DNA from: Lachnospiraceae bacterium JLR.KK008
Lineage (GTDB): Bacteria; Bacillota; Clostridia; Lachnospirales; Lachnospiraceae
Direction of reading: 5' to 3'
Length of the DNA: 64,000 nucleotides
Assembly: GCA_037015955.1 (NCBI GenBank)
Contig: CP143548.1
Location: 2,226,001-2,290,000, forward strand
Both the position numbers and the translations under genes were made by a program. The notes below the pieces were generated by a model that saw only the letters and a program-made list of their open reading frames with translations, made no database searches and was not told where the DNA came from. Positions 35,701 through 43,697 of the stretch are shown piece after piece. Position 1 is the first letter of the stretch, and each line of letters starts with the position of its first letter.

Positions 35701-37314
35701 ATATCTGTCAATAATCTCCCCGCCCGACACTTTTACCGCACCGATTTCGATGATCTTATTATTTACCGGAGAAAACCCTGTCGTCTCCAGGTCAAATACT
35801 ACATAGTCCTCATCCAGCCCCTGTTCCCGGCAGTTTGTCACGATTTCCTTCAGATCATCGACAAGATAGGCTTCCATCCCATAGATCACTTTAAAGAAAT
35901 CGTTCTGATCCGGGTTTTCCTCGCCGGCTTCCTTGCGTCTGTTCTTCTCTGCCTTCCACAGATCTTCCCACACATGATTGGCATCGGGAAAGGCCTGTAC
36001 CACGCCATGGTCAGTGATCGCTATGGCACGATGCCCCCATTCATACGCCCGCTTTACAATGTCTTTGGCTTCAATCACTCCGTCCATGTCGCTCATCTTC
36101 GTATGGCAGTGCAGCTCCACCCGCTTTCTGGCACTCGTATCTGACCGTCCGATCATAAAATCGCCAATCTTTTTGACTCCGACCACGGACCCGATCGTCA
36201 GCTCAATATCAAACTTATCAATCGCTGTGACACCTTTGAGCTTGATGCAGGCCCCGGTCCGGATCTGCTGAGACAGCTCCTCCATCTGCTCATTGCGGAC
36301 AAACATCTTCACTGTGATCGTGTCGGTAAAATCTGTGAGGTCAAAAATCAAAATCGTCCGCTCCCCGCGGATCTCCCGTTTGTCCACCCGCAATATTTTA
36401 CCGCGGATCACTACCTCTCCCATCTCACCTGCAATCTCTTCTATCTCAATGGCCTCTTCCTCAAAATCCCGGCCATAGATCACATCCGGATTGTCGCTGC
36501 GCCGCAGAGGTCTTCTCGCCGCATCGCCTTTGGCTCCACTTCTGCCTTCCATCCTGGCCCGGCCGGCAGATCTGATCTTTTCCTCTGCTGTCGGCTGCGC
36601 CGCCCGCCGGCTCTCTTTGCCCGCTCCGGTGTGTCCGGCGTCTCCCTGTTCTGCTGACCCGCCGTTTTTCCCGGCAGCCGCTTCTTTTCGTTCCAAAGCG
36701 CTCTGGCCGCCGCTGCCATCCTCCGCCCGTTCCACCATAGCTCTGGCTGCAATCTGCGCCACCTCATTGGCAATCCTCACATCATCGTCCGCCGATGCAG
36801 CCGCTTCCTCCTGCTGCTCATAATTTATCTCCACCAGAACCGGAAACCCGAAACGTTCGCCCATAATCTTTTCCAGAATACGGACAAGTTCTTCTCCCTT
36901 TTCTCTGACAAAGACACTGTCTTTCACAGTCAGGAGCATCTCTTTTTCTTTCGGGAACGTAATCTCTGCGCCTTTAAAGATCATATACTCCACCTGACTG
37001 TATTCTTTCAGCTCAAGCAGAATACTTTCACGATAAAGCTGCATCAGTTTTGGCGGATCATACTGCGCAGACAGATGATATTTCTCATAGATTTTGACAG
37101 TCATCACCGCACCGGGAAATAACTGCTGTCTGATCTCTTTCTCTATATGAAATATAATATCCTTTGTAATCAATCGCGGACTTTCCAGAAAAATGCGCAG
37201 AAAATCACGACGCTTCGTGGCCGTGATCCTCTCCACAGTCGCCGCCTCCAGAAGCGCCGTCGTCTCCTCATCAAGTTTTAACGTGGGAAACACATCCCCA
37301 AAATGTTTTGCCAT
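32725..37314 (-). CDS. polC: DNA polymerase III PolC-type, alpha subunit with 3'-5' exonuclease
   Basis: Main replicative polymerase of low-GC Gram-positives. The 1529-residue product has N-terminal domains (about 1-190), a low-complexity linker rich in Ala, Gly, Arg and Glu (about 195-272), an OB domain (VVIRGKILRVDKREIRGERT core), a PHP domain (VELHCHTKMSDMDG), an inserted DnaQ-type exonuclease (VVFDLETTGFSPVNNKIIEIG near 505; HNAGFDMGFI; HRAVDDAEATAEIF), the rest of PHP, then palm, thumb and fingers with a Cys cluster (CGKCHYNDF and CPVCGEP). The ATG has GGGAGGAG upstream. It is somewhat longer than usual (about 1430-1470), explained by the linker. It ends the operon that starts before pyrH, and follows ispG by 25 bp. 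Confidence 0.97.
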   Translation of the reverse strand: MAKHFGDVFPTLKLDEETTALLEAATVERITATKRRDFLRIFLESPRLITKDIIFHIEKEIRQQLFPGAVMTVKIYEKYHLSAQYDPPKLMQLYRESILLELKEYSQVEYMIFKGAEITFPKEKEMLLTVKDSVFVREKGEELVRILEKIMGERFGFPVLVEINYEQQEEAAASADDDVRIANEVAQIAARAMVERAEDGSGGQSALERKEAAAGKNGGSAEQGDAGHTGAGKESRRAAQPTAEEKIRSAGRARMEGRSGAKGDAARRPLRRSDNPDVIYGRDFEEEAIEIEEIAGEMGEVVIRGKILRVDKREIRGERTILIFDLTDFTDTITVKMFVRNEQMEELSQQIRTGACIKLKGVTAIDKFDIELTIGSVVGVKKIGDFMIGRSDTSARKRVELHCHTKMSDMDGVIEAKDIVKRAYEWGHRAIAITDHGVVQAFPDANHVWEDLWKAEKNRRKEAGEENPDQNDFFKVIYGMEAYLVDDLKEIVTNCREQGLDEDYVVFDLETTGFSPVNNKIIEIGAVKVSGGEIIDRYSTFVNPEVPIPFRIEKLTGIRDEDVEGAPVIESVLSEFLQFCEGCVLVAHNAGFDMGFIQENARRGGLDCAFTYVDTVGLSRVLLPQQAKHTLDAVAKTLGISLENHHRAVDDAEATAEIFVRFLAMLKSEGASTLQDVNALDASTPESVKKMPAYHAIMLAQNDVGRVNLYTMVSQSHLTYFNKRPRIPKSFVMKHREGLLLGSACEAGELYRALLDGRPDAEIARIVNFYDYLEIQPLGNNAFMIESEKIENIRSMEDIKNINRRIVELGEQFDKPVAATCDVHFMDPADEVYRRIIMDGKGFKDADNQAPLYFRTTEEMLEEFSYLGNEKAQEVVITNTNKIADLIETISPVRPDKCPPVIPDSDKTLTDICYRKAYEMYGDPLPEIVKERLEKELHSIITNGFAVMYIIAQKLVWKSVEDGYLVGSRGSVGSSFVATMSGITEVNPLSPHYYCGKCHYNDFTSEEVRKYAGKAGCDMPDKVCPVCGEPLKKDGFDIPFETFLGFKGDKEPDIDLNFSGEYQSKAHKYTEVIFGAGQTYRAGTIGTLADKTAFGYVKRYYEQHGQKKRNCEINRIVLGCTGVRRSTGQHPGGIIVLPIGEDINSFTPVQHPANDMTTDIVTTHFDYHSIDHNLLKLDILGHDDPTMIRMLQDLTGIDPVTIPLDDKQVMSLFQSTEALGITPDQIGGCKLGCLGIPEFGTEFAIQMLLDTKPTMFSDLVRIAGLAHGTDVWLGNAQTLIEEGKATISTAICTRDDIMVYLIGMGVESSLSFKIMESVRKGKGLQPEMEKAMVEAGVPDWYIWSCKKIKYMFPKAHAAAYVMMAWRIAYCKINYPLAYYAAFFSIRASAFSYELMCQGQQHLENVMADYRRRSDTLTKKEQDCYKDMKNVQEMYVRGFEFVPIDIFQADSRSFRIMDGKLMPSLSSIDGLGDKAAEAIVEAAKDGPFLSKDDFRERTKVSKTVVDMMHDLHLLGDLPESNQISLFDLVI

Positions 37315-37339
37315 AGCTCCTCCCGAAATCAGACCGCTT

Positions 37340-38395
37340 TTATTCCTTCCAGTTCAGCAGCTCTTCCCGCAATGTCTCCAGAAGTCTCTCCTCGGGCACT
37401 TTGCGGATAATCTCCCCTTTTTTGATCAAAAGTCCCTCACCAATGCCGCCTGCAATACCGATGTCCGCCTCTTTCGCCTCTCCCGGTCCATTGACGGCGC
37501 AGCCCATCACAGCTACTTTCAAATGAAGAGGAATATCCTGTACCATATCTTCCACTTCATTGGCAAGACGGATCAGGTCGATCTGCGTCCTCCCGCATGT
37601 CGGACAGGACACGACTTCTATGCCGCCCTCTCGCAGCCCAAGCGTACGCAGAATCAGTCTGGCACTTTTAATTTCCTGCACCGGGTCCCCGGTCAGAGAC
37701 ACGCGAATCGTATCCCCGATCCCTTCATGTAAAATGATGCCCAGTCCGACAGACGACTTGATATTGCCGCTCGTCACAGTGCCCGCTTCCGTAATGCCAA
37801 CATGCAGTGGATAATCCGTCTGCTCCGCCAGAATTTCATGTGCCTTTACGCACATGAGAACATCCGAAGACTTGATACTGATGACCAGATTGTCATACCC
37901 CATCTCTTCGATCAGATGCACCTTATCAAGCGCACTCTCGACAAGCCCCTGGGCTGTCACACCTCCGTATTTCCCGATCAGTTCTTTTTCCAGAGAGCCG
38001 CTGTTGACGCCCACGCGGATCGGAATGTTCCGCTCTCTGGCCGCGCTCACGACAGCCTGTACTTTATCCCGGCCGCCAATATTGCCCGGATTGATACGGA
38101 TCTTATCGGCGCCGTTCTCGATCGCTGCCAGAGCCATCCGATAATCAAAATGAATATCCGCTACGAGCGGAATCCTGATCTGTTTCCTGATTTCTCCCAG
38201 TGCCCGCGCCGCCTCAGGCGTCGGCACCGTACAACGGACGATCTCACAGCCCGCCTCCTGCAAACGGTGTATCTGTCTGACCGTAGCTGTCACATCTTCC
38301 GTCTTTGTATTGGTCATCGACTGGATCAACACCGGGTTGCCCCCGCCGATCACTCTGTCTCCGATATGAATTACTTTTGTATGTTCACGGTACAT
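37340..38395 (-). CDS. ispG: 4-hydroxy-3-methylbut-2-enyl diphosphate synthase (IspG/GcpE)
   Basis: Penultimate enzyme of the MEP isoprenoid pathway, a 4Fe-4S protein converting MEcPP to HMBPP. The 351-residue product has the TIM-barrel signatures GGNPVLIQSMTNTKTED, DIHFDYRMAL and RINPGNIG, and the cluster ligands in VSCPTCGRTQ and GCAVNGPGEA. The ATG at 38395 has AAGGAG five nt upstream; the 33 codons before it in frame lack any family similarity. It shares the operon with dxr and uppS, so three isoprenoid genes are together, but a kinase and a phosphatase gene stand between ispG and rseP. Confidence 0.96.
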   Translation of the reverse strand: MYREHTKVIHIGDRVIGGGNPVLIQSMTNTKTEDVTATVRQIHRLQEAGCEIVRCTVPTPEAARALGEIRKQIRIPLVADIHFDYRMALAAIENGADKIRINPGNIGGRDKVQAVVSAARERNIPIRVGVNSGSLEKELIGKYGGVTAQGLVESALDKVHLIEEMGYDNLVISIKSSDVLMCVKAHEILAEQTDYPLHVGITEAGTVTSGNIKSSVGLGIILHEGIGDTIRVSLTGDPVQEIKSARLILRTLGLREGGIEVVSCPTCGRTQIDLIRLANEVEDMVQDIPLHLKVAVMGCAVNGPGEAKEADIGIAGGIGEGLLIKKGEIIRKVPEERLLETLREELLNWKE

Positions 38396-38481
38396 TTGTT
38401 CTCCTTCCGGATCGCCTGCGCATCCGTATTCTGATTCATTTTTGCTGCCTGCCTCTATTCTAGCATAAGCCTGTTTTCCCA

Positions 38482-39750
38482 TCAATCGGCACATATGACA
38501 AAAGTCCTCTCTCGTTCCGTCCCGCTCCTTCTCTCCTTTTGTCTGATCGTCACCTCATATTCTTTCCCCCGTTCAAAGCACTTTGCCGGCAATTCAAATA
38601 TCAGATTTTCCTCCGTATGATATACCGCTGTGAAGTCCACCAGCAGTTTTTCGCCGGCCCGGTTGCGGATACAGACCGGAAGCAATGTATCTGTAGCCTG
38701 TACAGATCTCATCGGACCGGCCACTTCCGCCGCCTGAGGAGACTTCATCGGACCGGCTGCTTCCGCTGCCTGTACAGGCTTTGTCAATCCGGCCAGCCCC
38801 GCCGCATACCAGAGTCCTGCAGCCACAAGCAGTGCGGCCCTGCACGCGCTCCCATCACCCCATCTCCCTTCCGTGAGCAGTACGTCCCGAATCAAACGAA
38901 ACACCCTCTCTTTCTTCCGCCTTCTGCTCTTATCTTCTCCTGATTTCCATCCTTTCACTCCCCGCAGTTTAAAAGCCTCATCCATATCCTCCAATTCTTC
39001 GATAACTTCATCCATGGAACCAGGCCGGTCTGCCGCCTGCGGCGCCGTGCATTGCAGTATCAGCCGTTCCAGTCTTTTTGAGAGCAGAGATCTCTGTTCC
39101 CTGACAGGGTAAATGCCTCTGGAAGCCGCCGGGTCCTCTCCGGTCACAAGATAAAATAACAGTGCCCCAAAAGCATAAATATCCGTCCGCTCCGACGGAC
39201 CGCCGCCCGCCAGAAGCTCCGGCGCCCCATATCCTGGTGTATAGCAGCAGGGCTCCGTCTGCTCATGATTCAATGACACCGCCCCGCCAAAATCAAGCAG
39301 CGCCGCCTTTCCGTTATGAAAAACAAGGTTCAGCGGCTTTAAATCTCCGTGAATCATTCTTGTCGGCAGTCTGTGCAGAAATCTTACCAGCTCCGCTGCC
39401 TGCAAGGCATAGCATACCGCCTCTCTTTCTTCCATCATCCCTTCCTGTGTTATCTTTTCCTGTAATGACATCCCTGTCATATATTCCATGATCAGGCAAA
39501 TCTGTCCCTGCTCATGGACCACGTCTGCAAGGACAGGAATCCCCTCTTTATGAATCTGTTTCAGCGCCGTTATCTCCCGGGTGACAGCTTCCCTCTGCTC
39601 CGCTCCGTGCAGAGGAACGCATTTCATTACCCAGCTTTTGTCGAGGCGTTTATCCCACACGAGATAGGCAGTACCGTTCCCTCCTTCCGCCAGCTTTCTG
39701 ATTGTCCGATACCTTCTCTCTTCCCGCTCTGTTGTCTGCTTCTCCTGCAT
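38482..39750 (-). CDS. Membrane Ser/Thr protein kinase without PASTA domains
   Basis: Hanks-type kinase predicted to face the cytoplasm. The 422-residue product has the Gly-rich loop LAEGGNGTAYLV (about 20), VMKCV with the ATP Lys, HGDLKPLNLVF (HGD in place of the usual HRD), the Mg motif DFGG, and PGYGAPE, over residues 14-270. A basic stretch (SRRRKKERVFR) precedes one transmembrane helix (about 308-328). The C-terminal extracellular part (about 330-422) begins with imperfect repeats (VQAAEAAGPMKS / PQAAEVAGPMRS) and ends in a beta-rich region unlike PASTA. The ATG has AGGAGG six nt upstream. It lies 18 bp after the PP2C gene, so the two form a kinase/phosphatase unit. Substrates are unknown. 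Confidence 0.88.
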   Translation of the reverse strand: MQEKQTTEREERRYRTIRKLAEGGNGTAYLVWDKRLDKSWVMKCVPLHGAEQREAVTREITALKQIHKEGIPVLADVVHEQGQICLIMEYMTGMSLQEKITQEGMMEEREAVCYALQAAELVRFLHRLPTRMIHGDLKPLNLVFHNGKAALLDFGGAVSLNHEQTEPCCYTPGYGAPELLAGGGPSERTDIYAFGALLFYLVTGEDPAASRGIYPVREQRSLLSKRLERLILQCTAPQAADRPGSMDEVIEELEDMDEAFKLRGVKGWKSGEDKSRRRKKERVFRLIRDVLLTEGRWGDGSACRAALLVAAGLWYAAGLAGLTKPVQAAEAAGPMKSPQAAEVAGPMRSVQATDTLLPVCIRNRAGEKLLVDFTAVYHTEENLIFELPAKCFERGKEYEVTIRQKERRSGTERERTFVICAD

Positions 39751-39768
39751 ATGCTTCCTCCTGCTTCG

Positions 39769-40545
39769 TCACAATATTACAATGCCTATGGCCGCCATAT
39801 CGTCGCGGCTCCCTGCCCGGGCAGCCCATTCCCCGAGCAGCTCCAACCTGCGGTCCAGCCCTTCCTCCGCATAATATCTGCTCCCGCGCTCTCCCTTCCC
39901 GCTGCCTGCAAACAGACAGGGCCCCAATGCCTGTCCGAGCCGGCTTTCGGGAGCGCCAAAACAAAACCCGTCCGTGGCCAGGAGCAGACAAGTGTGTCTT
40001 TTCAACCTGCCCGTATCGAGATACACATGATCCGCCCCTGCCATGCCCAGACATTTACACAGATGTCCCTGATCGTCTCTGTCATCCGCAGTCATGCAGC
40101 GTACGCGGCAGGCCTGTCTGCGCGTCGGAACCGCTTTTGCCCGGATATGATAAATGCGGCTGTCACCGATATGCATCAGATAATATCTGTCTTTGACAAT
40201 CAGAATACCGCTGCATGTCGTTCCCGTCTGTATATGTTGTGTCAGTTGGAATTGTTTCAGATGTTCCTGAATCCGGCAGAACTGCCGATGTAATGAAAAT
40301 AAGATAAGTTCTTTGGTATTGCTCTGAAAAATCAGTTCTTTTCCTTCGTGATAAAACCAGTCCGTCATTTGGTGGACGACATAGCTGCCTGCCTCCTGGG
40401 AGCAGGCCAGACTGCCAATGCCATCACAGACAAGGGCCAGCAGGCACTCCCCTCTTTGCAGCGCCACGTGCTGCAGCGAAAGGGAGTCCTGATTCCTTTT
40501 ATGTCCCGCTCCGACCGACCAGTATACGCCCGTGCGCATCTGCAT
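39769..40545 (-). CDS. PP2C-family Ser/Thr protein phosphatase
   Basis: Metal-dependent phosphatase that probably opposes the neighbouring kinase. The 258-residue product has the PP2C metal and catalytic motifs: GHKRNQDSL near residue 15, VCDGIGS near 40, IGDSRIYHI near 128, ATDGFCFGA near 195 and SRDDMAAIGIVIL at the C-terminus. The start at 40545 was chosen for the GGAG about nine nt upstream and the typical N-terminus (MQMRTGVYWSVGAGHKRNQDS, partial). A start 25 codons earlier would run through the inverted repeat at 40577-40614. It lies between rseP and the kinase gene. Confidence 0.87.
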   Translation of the reverse strand: MQMRTGVYWSVGAGHKRNQDSLSLQHVALQRGECLLALVCDGIGSLACSQEAGSYVVHQMTDWFYHEGKELIFQSNTKELILFSLHRQFCRIQEHLKQFQLTQHIQTGTTCSGILIVKDRYYLMHIGDSRIYHIRAKAVPTRRQACRVRCMTADDRDDQGHLCKCLGMAGADHVYLDTGRLKRHTCLLLATDGFCFGAPESRLGQALGPCLFAGSGKGERGSRYYAEEGLDRRLELLGEWAARAGSRDDMAAIGIVIL

Positions 40546-40576
40546 CGTTCTTTGCTCCTTTCCTTCGGGTGCCTGC

Positions 40577-40614
40577 CCGGTAATTGCGAAATCATTGTGT
40601 TTCGCAATTACCGG
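40577..40614. repeat. 38-bp inverted repeat with perfect 15-bp arms between rseP and the PP2C gene
   Basis: CCGGTAATTGCGAAA and TTTCGCAATTACCGG flank an 8-nt loop, starting 5 bp after the rseP stop. No T-tract follows on either strand, so it is not a standard terminator. It may be an RNA-processing or stability hairpin, an operator, or a small dispersed repeat. No second copy was noticed in the window. Confidence 0.75.
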
Positions 40615-40619
40615 TCTCA

Positions 40620-41684
40620 TTAATGAATCAGTTTCACAATATCATTGTACAGGATCAGTACCATCAATCCACACAGCACTGCAAAGCCTGCAAGATGCAC
40701 CATGCCTTCTTTTTCCGGCGGAATCGGCTTGCCGCGAATGACTTCCAGCAGGAGGAATACGAGTCTGCCTCCGTCAAGCGCCGGCAGCGGTAACAGGTTA
40801 ATCACTCCCAGGTTGACCGATAAAAGCATGGCGAGATTCATCAGGTTGACGATCACGACCCATAGTCCGTACGGCTTTGTCTGCTGTGTCACGTCATCCA
40901 CAAGGACGGCGATACCGATTGGTCCCGAGATCTCATCCCTGCCCGCTTTTCCCTGTATAAGCATTTGCAGACTTCTGAGCGTGGCCTTCAGACCATAGCG
41001 CACTTCATAATAGCTGTACTGAAACACCTGTGCCGGGGAACATTTAAAATATTCCGCATATCCCTGAAATCCAAGCAGATACCTGCCGCTCTCTTCGTCG
41101 AGTTTCGGCGTCAGTATCGCTTCCCGCGTTTCACCGTCCCGCATATATTCTACGGTGAGTGTTTCACCCTGCCTGAGCATTGTAATCAGGCCAATCTCCC
41201 TCGATACATAGATTTTCTCACCGCCCAGCCGGGTGATCACGTCGCCGCTGCGCATTCCCGCTTCCGCTGCCGGAAAGCCGGGGATCACGTCCTGTATGAC
41301 AGGCTTGTCGCTGTAAGTCGTGCCGATCATAATCAGAGCCAGCAGATATGCGAGTATAAAATTAAAAATCGGTCCCGCCACGACGGTGGAAATTCTGGCC
41401 CACACATTGGCGTTTGGAAACGCGCCGGGAGACAAAGGGGCAGCTTCCCCATCCTCATTTTCCTCGCTTTTGCCATCTTCGCCCTCAAACATACAGGCGC
41501 CGCCCACCGGAAACAGTTTCAGAGAATATTTCGTGCCGCCTTTCGTGAAAGAACAGAGCGTCGGCCCCATCCCCACAAAAAACTCCTTCACCGTTATACC
41601 GTTCGCTTTCGCCAGCAGAAAATGCCCCAGTTCATGAGAGATCACGATGATACAGATAATAAGAATAAATATCAGAATTGTCAA
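40620..41684 (-). CDS. rseP: RIP metalloprotease RseP (site-2 protease)
   Basis: Zinc intramembrane protease that cuts anti-sigma factors and remnant signal peptides. The 354-residue product has the HELGH zinc motif in the first transmembrane helix (residues 17-21), a PDZ domain (about 140-205, VIQDVIPGFPAAEAGMRSGD core), and the distal NLLPLPALDGGRL motif with the third zinc ligand Asp (about 310). It starts with TTG, five nt after an AAGGTGATTGA that includes the dxr stop, so translation is coupled to dxr. A Glu-rich insertion (about 68-88) lies in the cytoplasmic loop. Classic dxr-rseP order, followed here by the PP2C gene rather than ispG. Confidence 0.94.
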   Translation of the reverse strand: MTILIFILIICIIVISHELGHFLLAKANGITVKEFFVGMGPTLCSFTKGGTKYSLKLFPVGGACMFEGEDGKSEENEDGEAAPLSPGAFPNANVWARISTVVAGPIFNFILAYLLALIMIGTTYSDKPVIQDVIPGFPAAEAGMRSGDVITRLGGEKIYVSREIGLITMLRQGETLTVEYMRDGETREAILTPKLDEESGRYLLGFQGYAEYFKCSPAQVFQYSYYEVRYGLKATLRSLQMLIQGKAGRDEISGPIGIAVLVDDVTQQTKPYGLWVVIVNLMNLAMLLSVNLGVINLLPLPALDGGRLVFLLLEVIRGKPIPPEKEGMVHLAGFAVLCGLMVLILYNDIVKLIH

Positions 41685-41688
41685 TCAA

Positions 41689-42843
41689 TCACCTTCTTAA
41701 TATATGGTGTGAAATCATATCATAAGTCTGGCTCTCCGCCTCAAGAATCTGATCCACATCAGGATTTTCAATCACTTTATGTTCCCGCATACAGGCTTCG
41801 ATGATCTCCGCGATACGCAGGAAGGAGATTTCGCCGTCTAAAAACAGACTGACCGCCTTCTCGTTCGCCGCGTTGTATACGGTGGGCATACTGCCCCCGG
41901 CCCGCATCGCTTCGAACGCGAGCGGCAGCCCCCGGAACACTTCCATGTCCGGCTTTTCAAACGTAATCTGTGCGAGCTCATAAAAGTCCAGCGAAGGCGC
42001 CTTCATCGGCCTTCTCTCGGGATAGAAGAGCGCGTATTGAATCGGCAGTTTCATATCCGGCAGACCAAGCTGAGCGATCACACTTCCGTCTAAGTATTCC
42101 ACCATGGAGTGAATGATACTCTGTGGCTGCACCACGACCTGGATCTGCTCGAGGTCCACATCAAACAGCCATTTGGCCTCCATCACTTCCAGCCCTTTGT
42201 TCACCAGCGTCGCCGAATCGATCGTGATCTTTCTGCCCATCGACCAGTTCGGGTGTTTCAGTGCGTCTTCCGCCCGCATCTGCGCCAGCGCTTCTCTCGT
42301 CTTCCCCCGGAAAGGCCCGCCGGAGGCAGTCAGAAGTATTTTCCTGATCTGACTCTTCTTCTCCCCGTTCAATGACTGGAAAATAGCACTGTGTTCACTG
42401 TCCACCGGCAGGATCGAGACACCTTTTTCCTTCGCCAGCGGCATCAGCAGATGCCCTGCCGTCACAAGTGTCTCCTTATTGGCAAGTAAAATATCTTTCC
42501 CACAGGCAATGGCTGTCAGTGTAGGTCTGACGCCGATCATCCCCACGACCGCCGTCACAAGCGCCTGCATTTCTTCCATGGAGGCGATCTCCAGAAGTCC
42601 ATCCATACCACATCGCACTTCCACTTCCAGATCCCTCACCCGCTCCCGCAGGTCAGCAGCCGCTTTCTCATCCCACAATACTGCCAGCCGGGGCCGGAAT
42701 TCTCTGATCTGCTGCTCCAGCAGCACCGCATTGCTGCCTGCCGCCAGTGCTGTCACAGCGATCTCTTCTCTGTAGTTTCTGACGATTTCCAGGGTCTGCG
42801 TTCCAATCGAACCGGTAGAACCCAAAATACCTATCTTTTTCAT
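41689..42843 (-). CDS. dxr: 1-deoxy-D-xylulose 5-phosphate reductoisomerase
   Basis: First committed enzyme of the MEP pathway (DXP to MEP, NADPH-dependent). The 384-residue product starts with MKKIGILGSTGSIGTQTLEI (nucleotide-binding GSTGSIG), and carries LLANKETLVTAG, PVDSEHSAIFQSL and the ASGGPFRG loop, then SMGRKITIDSATLVNKGLE. It lies 4 bp after cdsA and 4 bp before rseP, all in one operon. Length and motifs are typical. Confidence 0.97.
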   Translation of the reverse strand: MKKIGILGSTGSIGTQTLEIVRNYREEIAVTALAAGSNAVLLEQQIREFRPRLAVLWDEKAAADLRERVRDLEVEVRCGMDGLLEIASMEEMQALVTAVVGMIGVRPTLTAIACGKDILLANKETLVTAGHLLMPLAKEKGVSILPVDSEHSAIFQSLNGEKKSQIRKILLTASGGPFRGKTREALAQMRAEDALKHPNWSMGRKITIDSATLVNKGLEVMEAKWLFDVDLEQIQVVVQPQSIIHSMVEYLDGSVIAQLGLPDMKLPIQYALFYPERRPMKAPSLDFYELAQITFEKPDMEVFRGLPLAFEAMRAGGSMPTVYNAANEKAVSLFLDGEISFLRIAEIIEACMREHKVIENPDVDQILEAESQTYDMISHHILRR

Positions 42844-42847
42844 TTGT

Positions 42848-43696
42848 CTATGCTCCTATCAGTATGTTCGCCATCACATATATGATCGGCGCCGTAAAAA
42901 TGACGCTGTCAAACCGGTCCATAATACCGCCATGCCCCGGAATACAGGTGCCGTAGTCTTTGACTTCATGGTTTCTCTTGATGGCTGACGCCGCCAAGTC
43001 CCCGATCTGCGAGATCACGGCCCCCACGCCGCCGATCGCCGCAAACGCCCATGCCGCATCGGCGCTGGAAATTTCCTGCTCCGCCAATAAGAACGAGAAC
43101 AGAGCCCCTGCAACGGCAGAACCGGCCACGCCGCCCACCGCCCCCTCGATCGTTTTTTTCGGACTGAGCACAGGCGCCATCTTATGTTTTCCCAGGAGCA
43201 TTCCTGTAAAATAAGCGCATGTGTCACATACCCAGGAACTGATAAAAATCAGCCATACGACATATCCGCCATACTGCATCTGCCGTGTCAGATAAATAAA
43301 AGAGAGCATCACCGGCGCATAGATCACGCAAAAAAAGGCGGCCATCACCTGCTCGGAGCGAAACCTGGGAAACGTCAGCACATAGACTGCCATCATCAGC
43401 ATCAGCGTGCCGATGAGAAGCAAAAACATCGTCTGCCACAGCTCTCCCTTCCCGATCAGATCGATGCCTTCCGCCGGCATCCAAAGCAACAGATAGTATA
43501 CCAATGTAAACAGCCAGCCGAGCAGCTTCAGCGCATTATTCTTTCCCTTACCGCAGACGCCTGCCGCCCTGCACAATTCCTGATAGGCAATGCAGGATAC
43601 GACAAAGAGAACGGCTGCCATGACAGTGCCCCCGGCTAATATGACCGCCGCAGCCAGCACTGTCACGGCAGCGCCGCTCACGATCCTCTTTCCCAT
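42848..43696 (-). CDS. cdsA: Phosphatidate cytidylyltransferase
   Basis: Membrane enzyme that forms CDP-diacylglycerol from phosphatidic acid and CTP. The 282-residue product has about eight hydrophobic helices and the C-terminal family signature SAIKRNHEVKDYGTCIPGHGG followed by MDRFDS. SPKKTIEGAVGG is also present. The ATG has AAGGAGG upstream and lies one base after the uppS stop, so translation is coupled. It sits in the standard uppS-cdsA-dxr order. Confidence 0.96.
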   Translation of the reverse strand: MGKRIVSGAAVTVLAAAVILAGGTVMAAVLFVVSCIAYQELCRAAGVCGKGKNNALKLLGWLFTLVYYLLLWMPAEGIDLIGKGELWQTMFLLLIGTLMLMMAVYVLTFPRFRSEQVMAAFFCVIYAPVMLSFIYLTRQMQYGGYVVWLIFISSWVCDTCAYFTGMLLGKHKMAPVLSPKKTIEGAVGGVAGSAVAGALFSFLLAEQEISSADAAWAFAAIGGVGAVISQIGDLAASAIKRNHEVKDYGTCIPGHGGIMDRFDSVIFTAPIIYVMANILIGA

Positions 43697-43697
43697 A

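Noticed and set aside
40545-40620. Upstream start of the PP2C protein at 40620
   Set aside because: The extra 25 codons would encode the inverted repeat and have no PP2C similarity; a GGAG site precedes the ATG at 40545.
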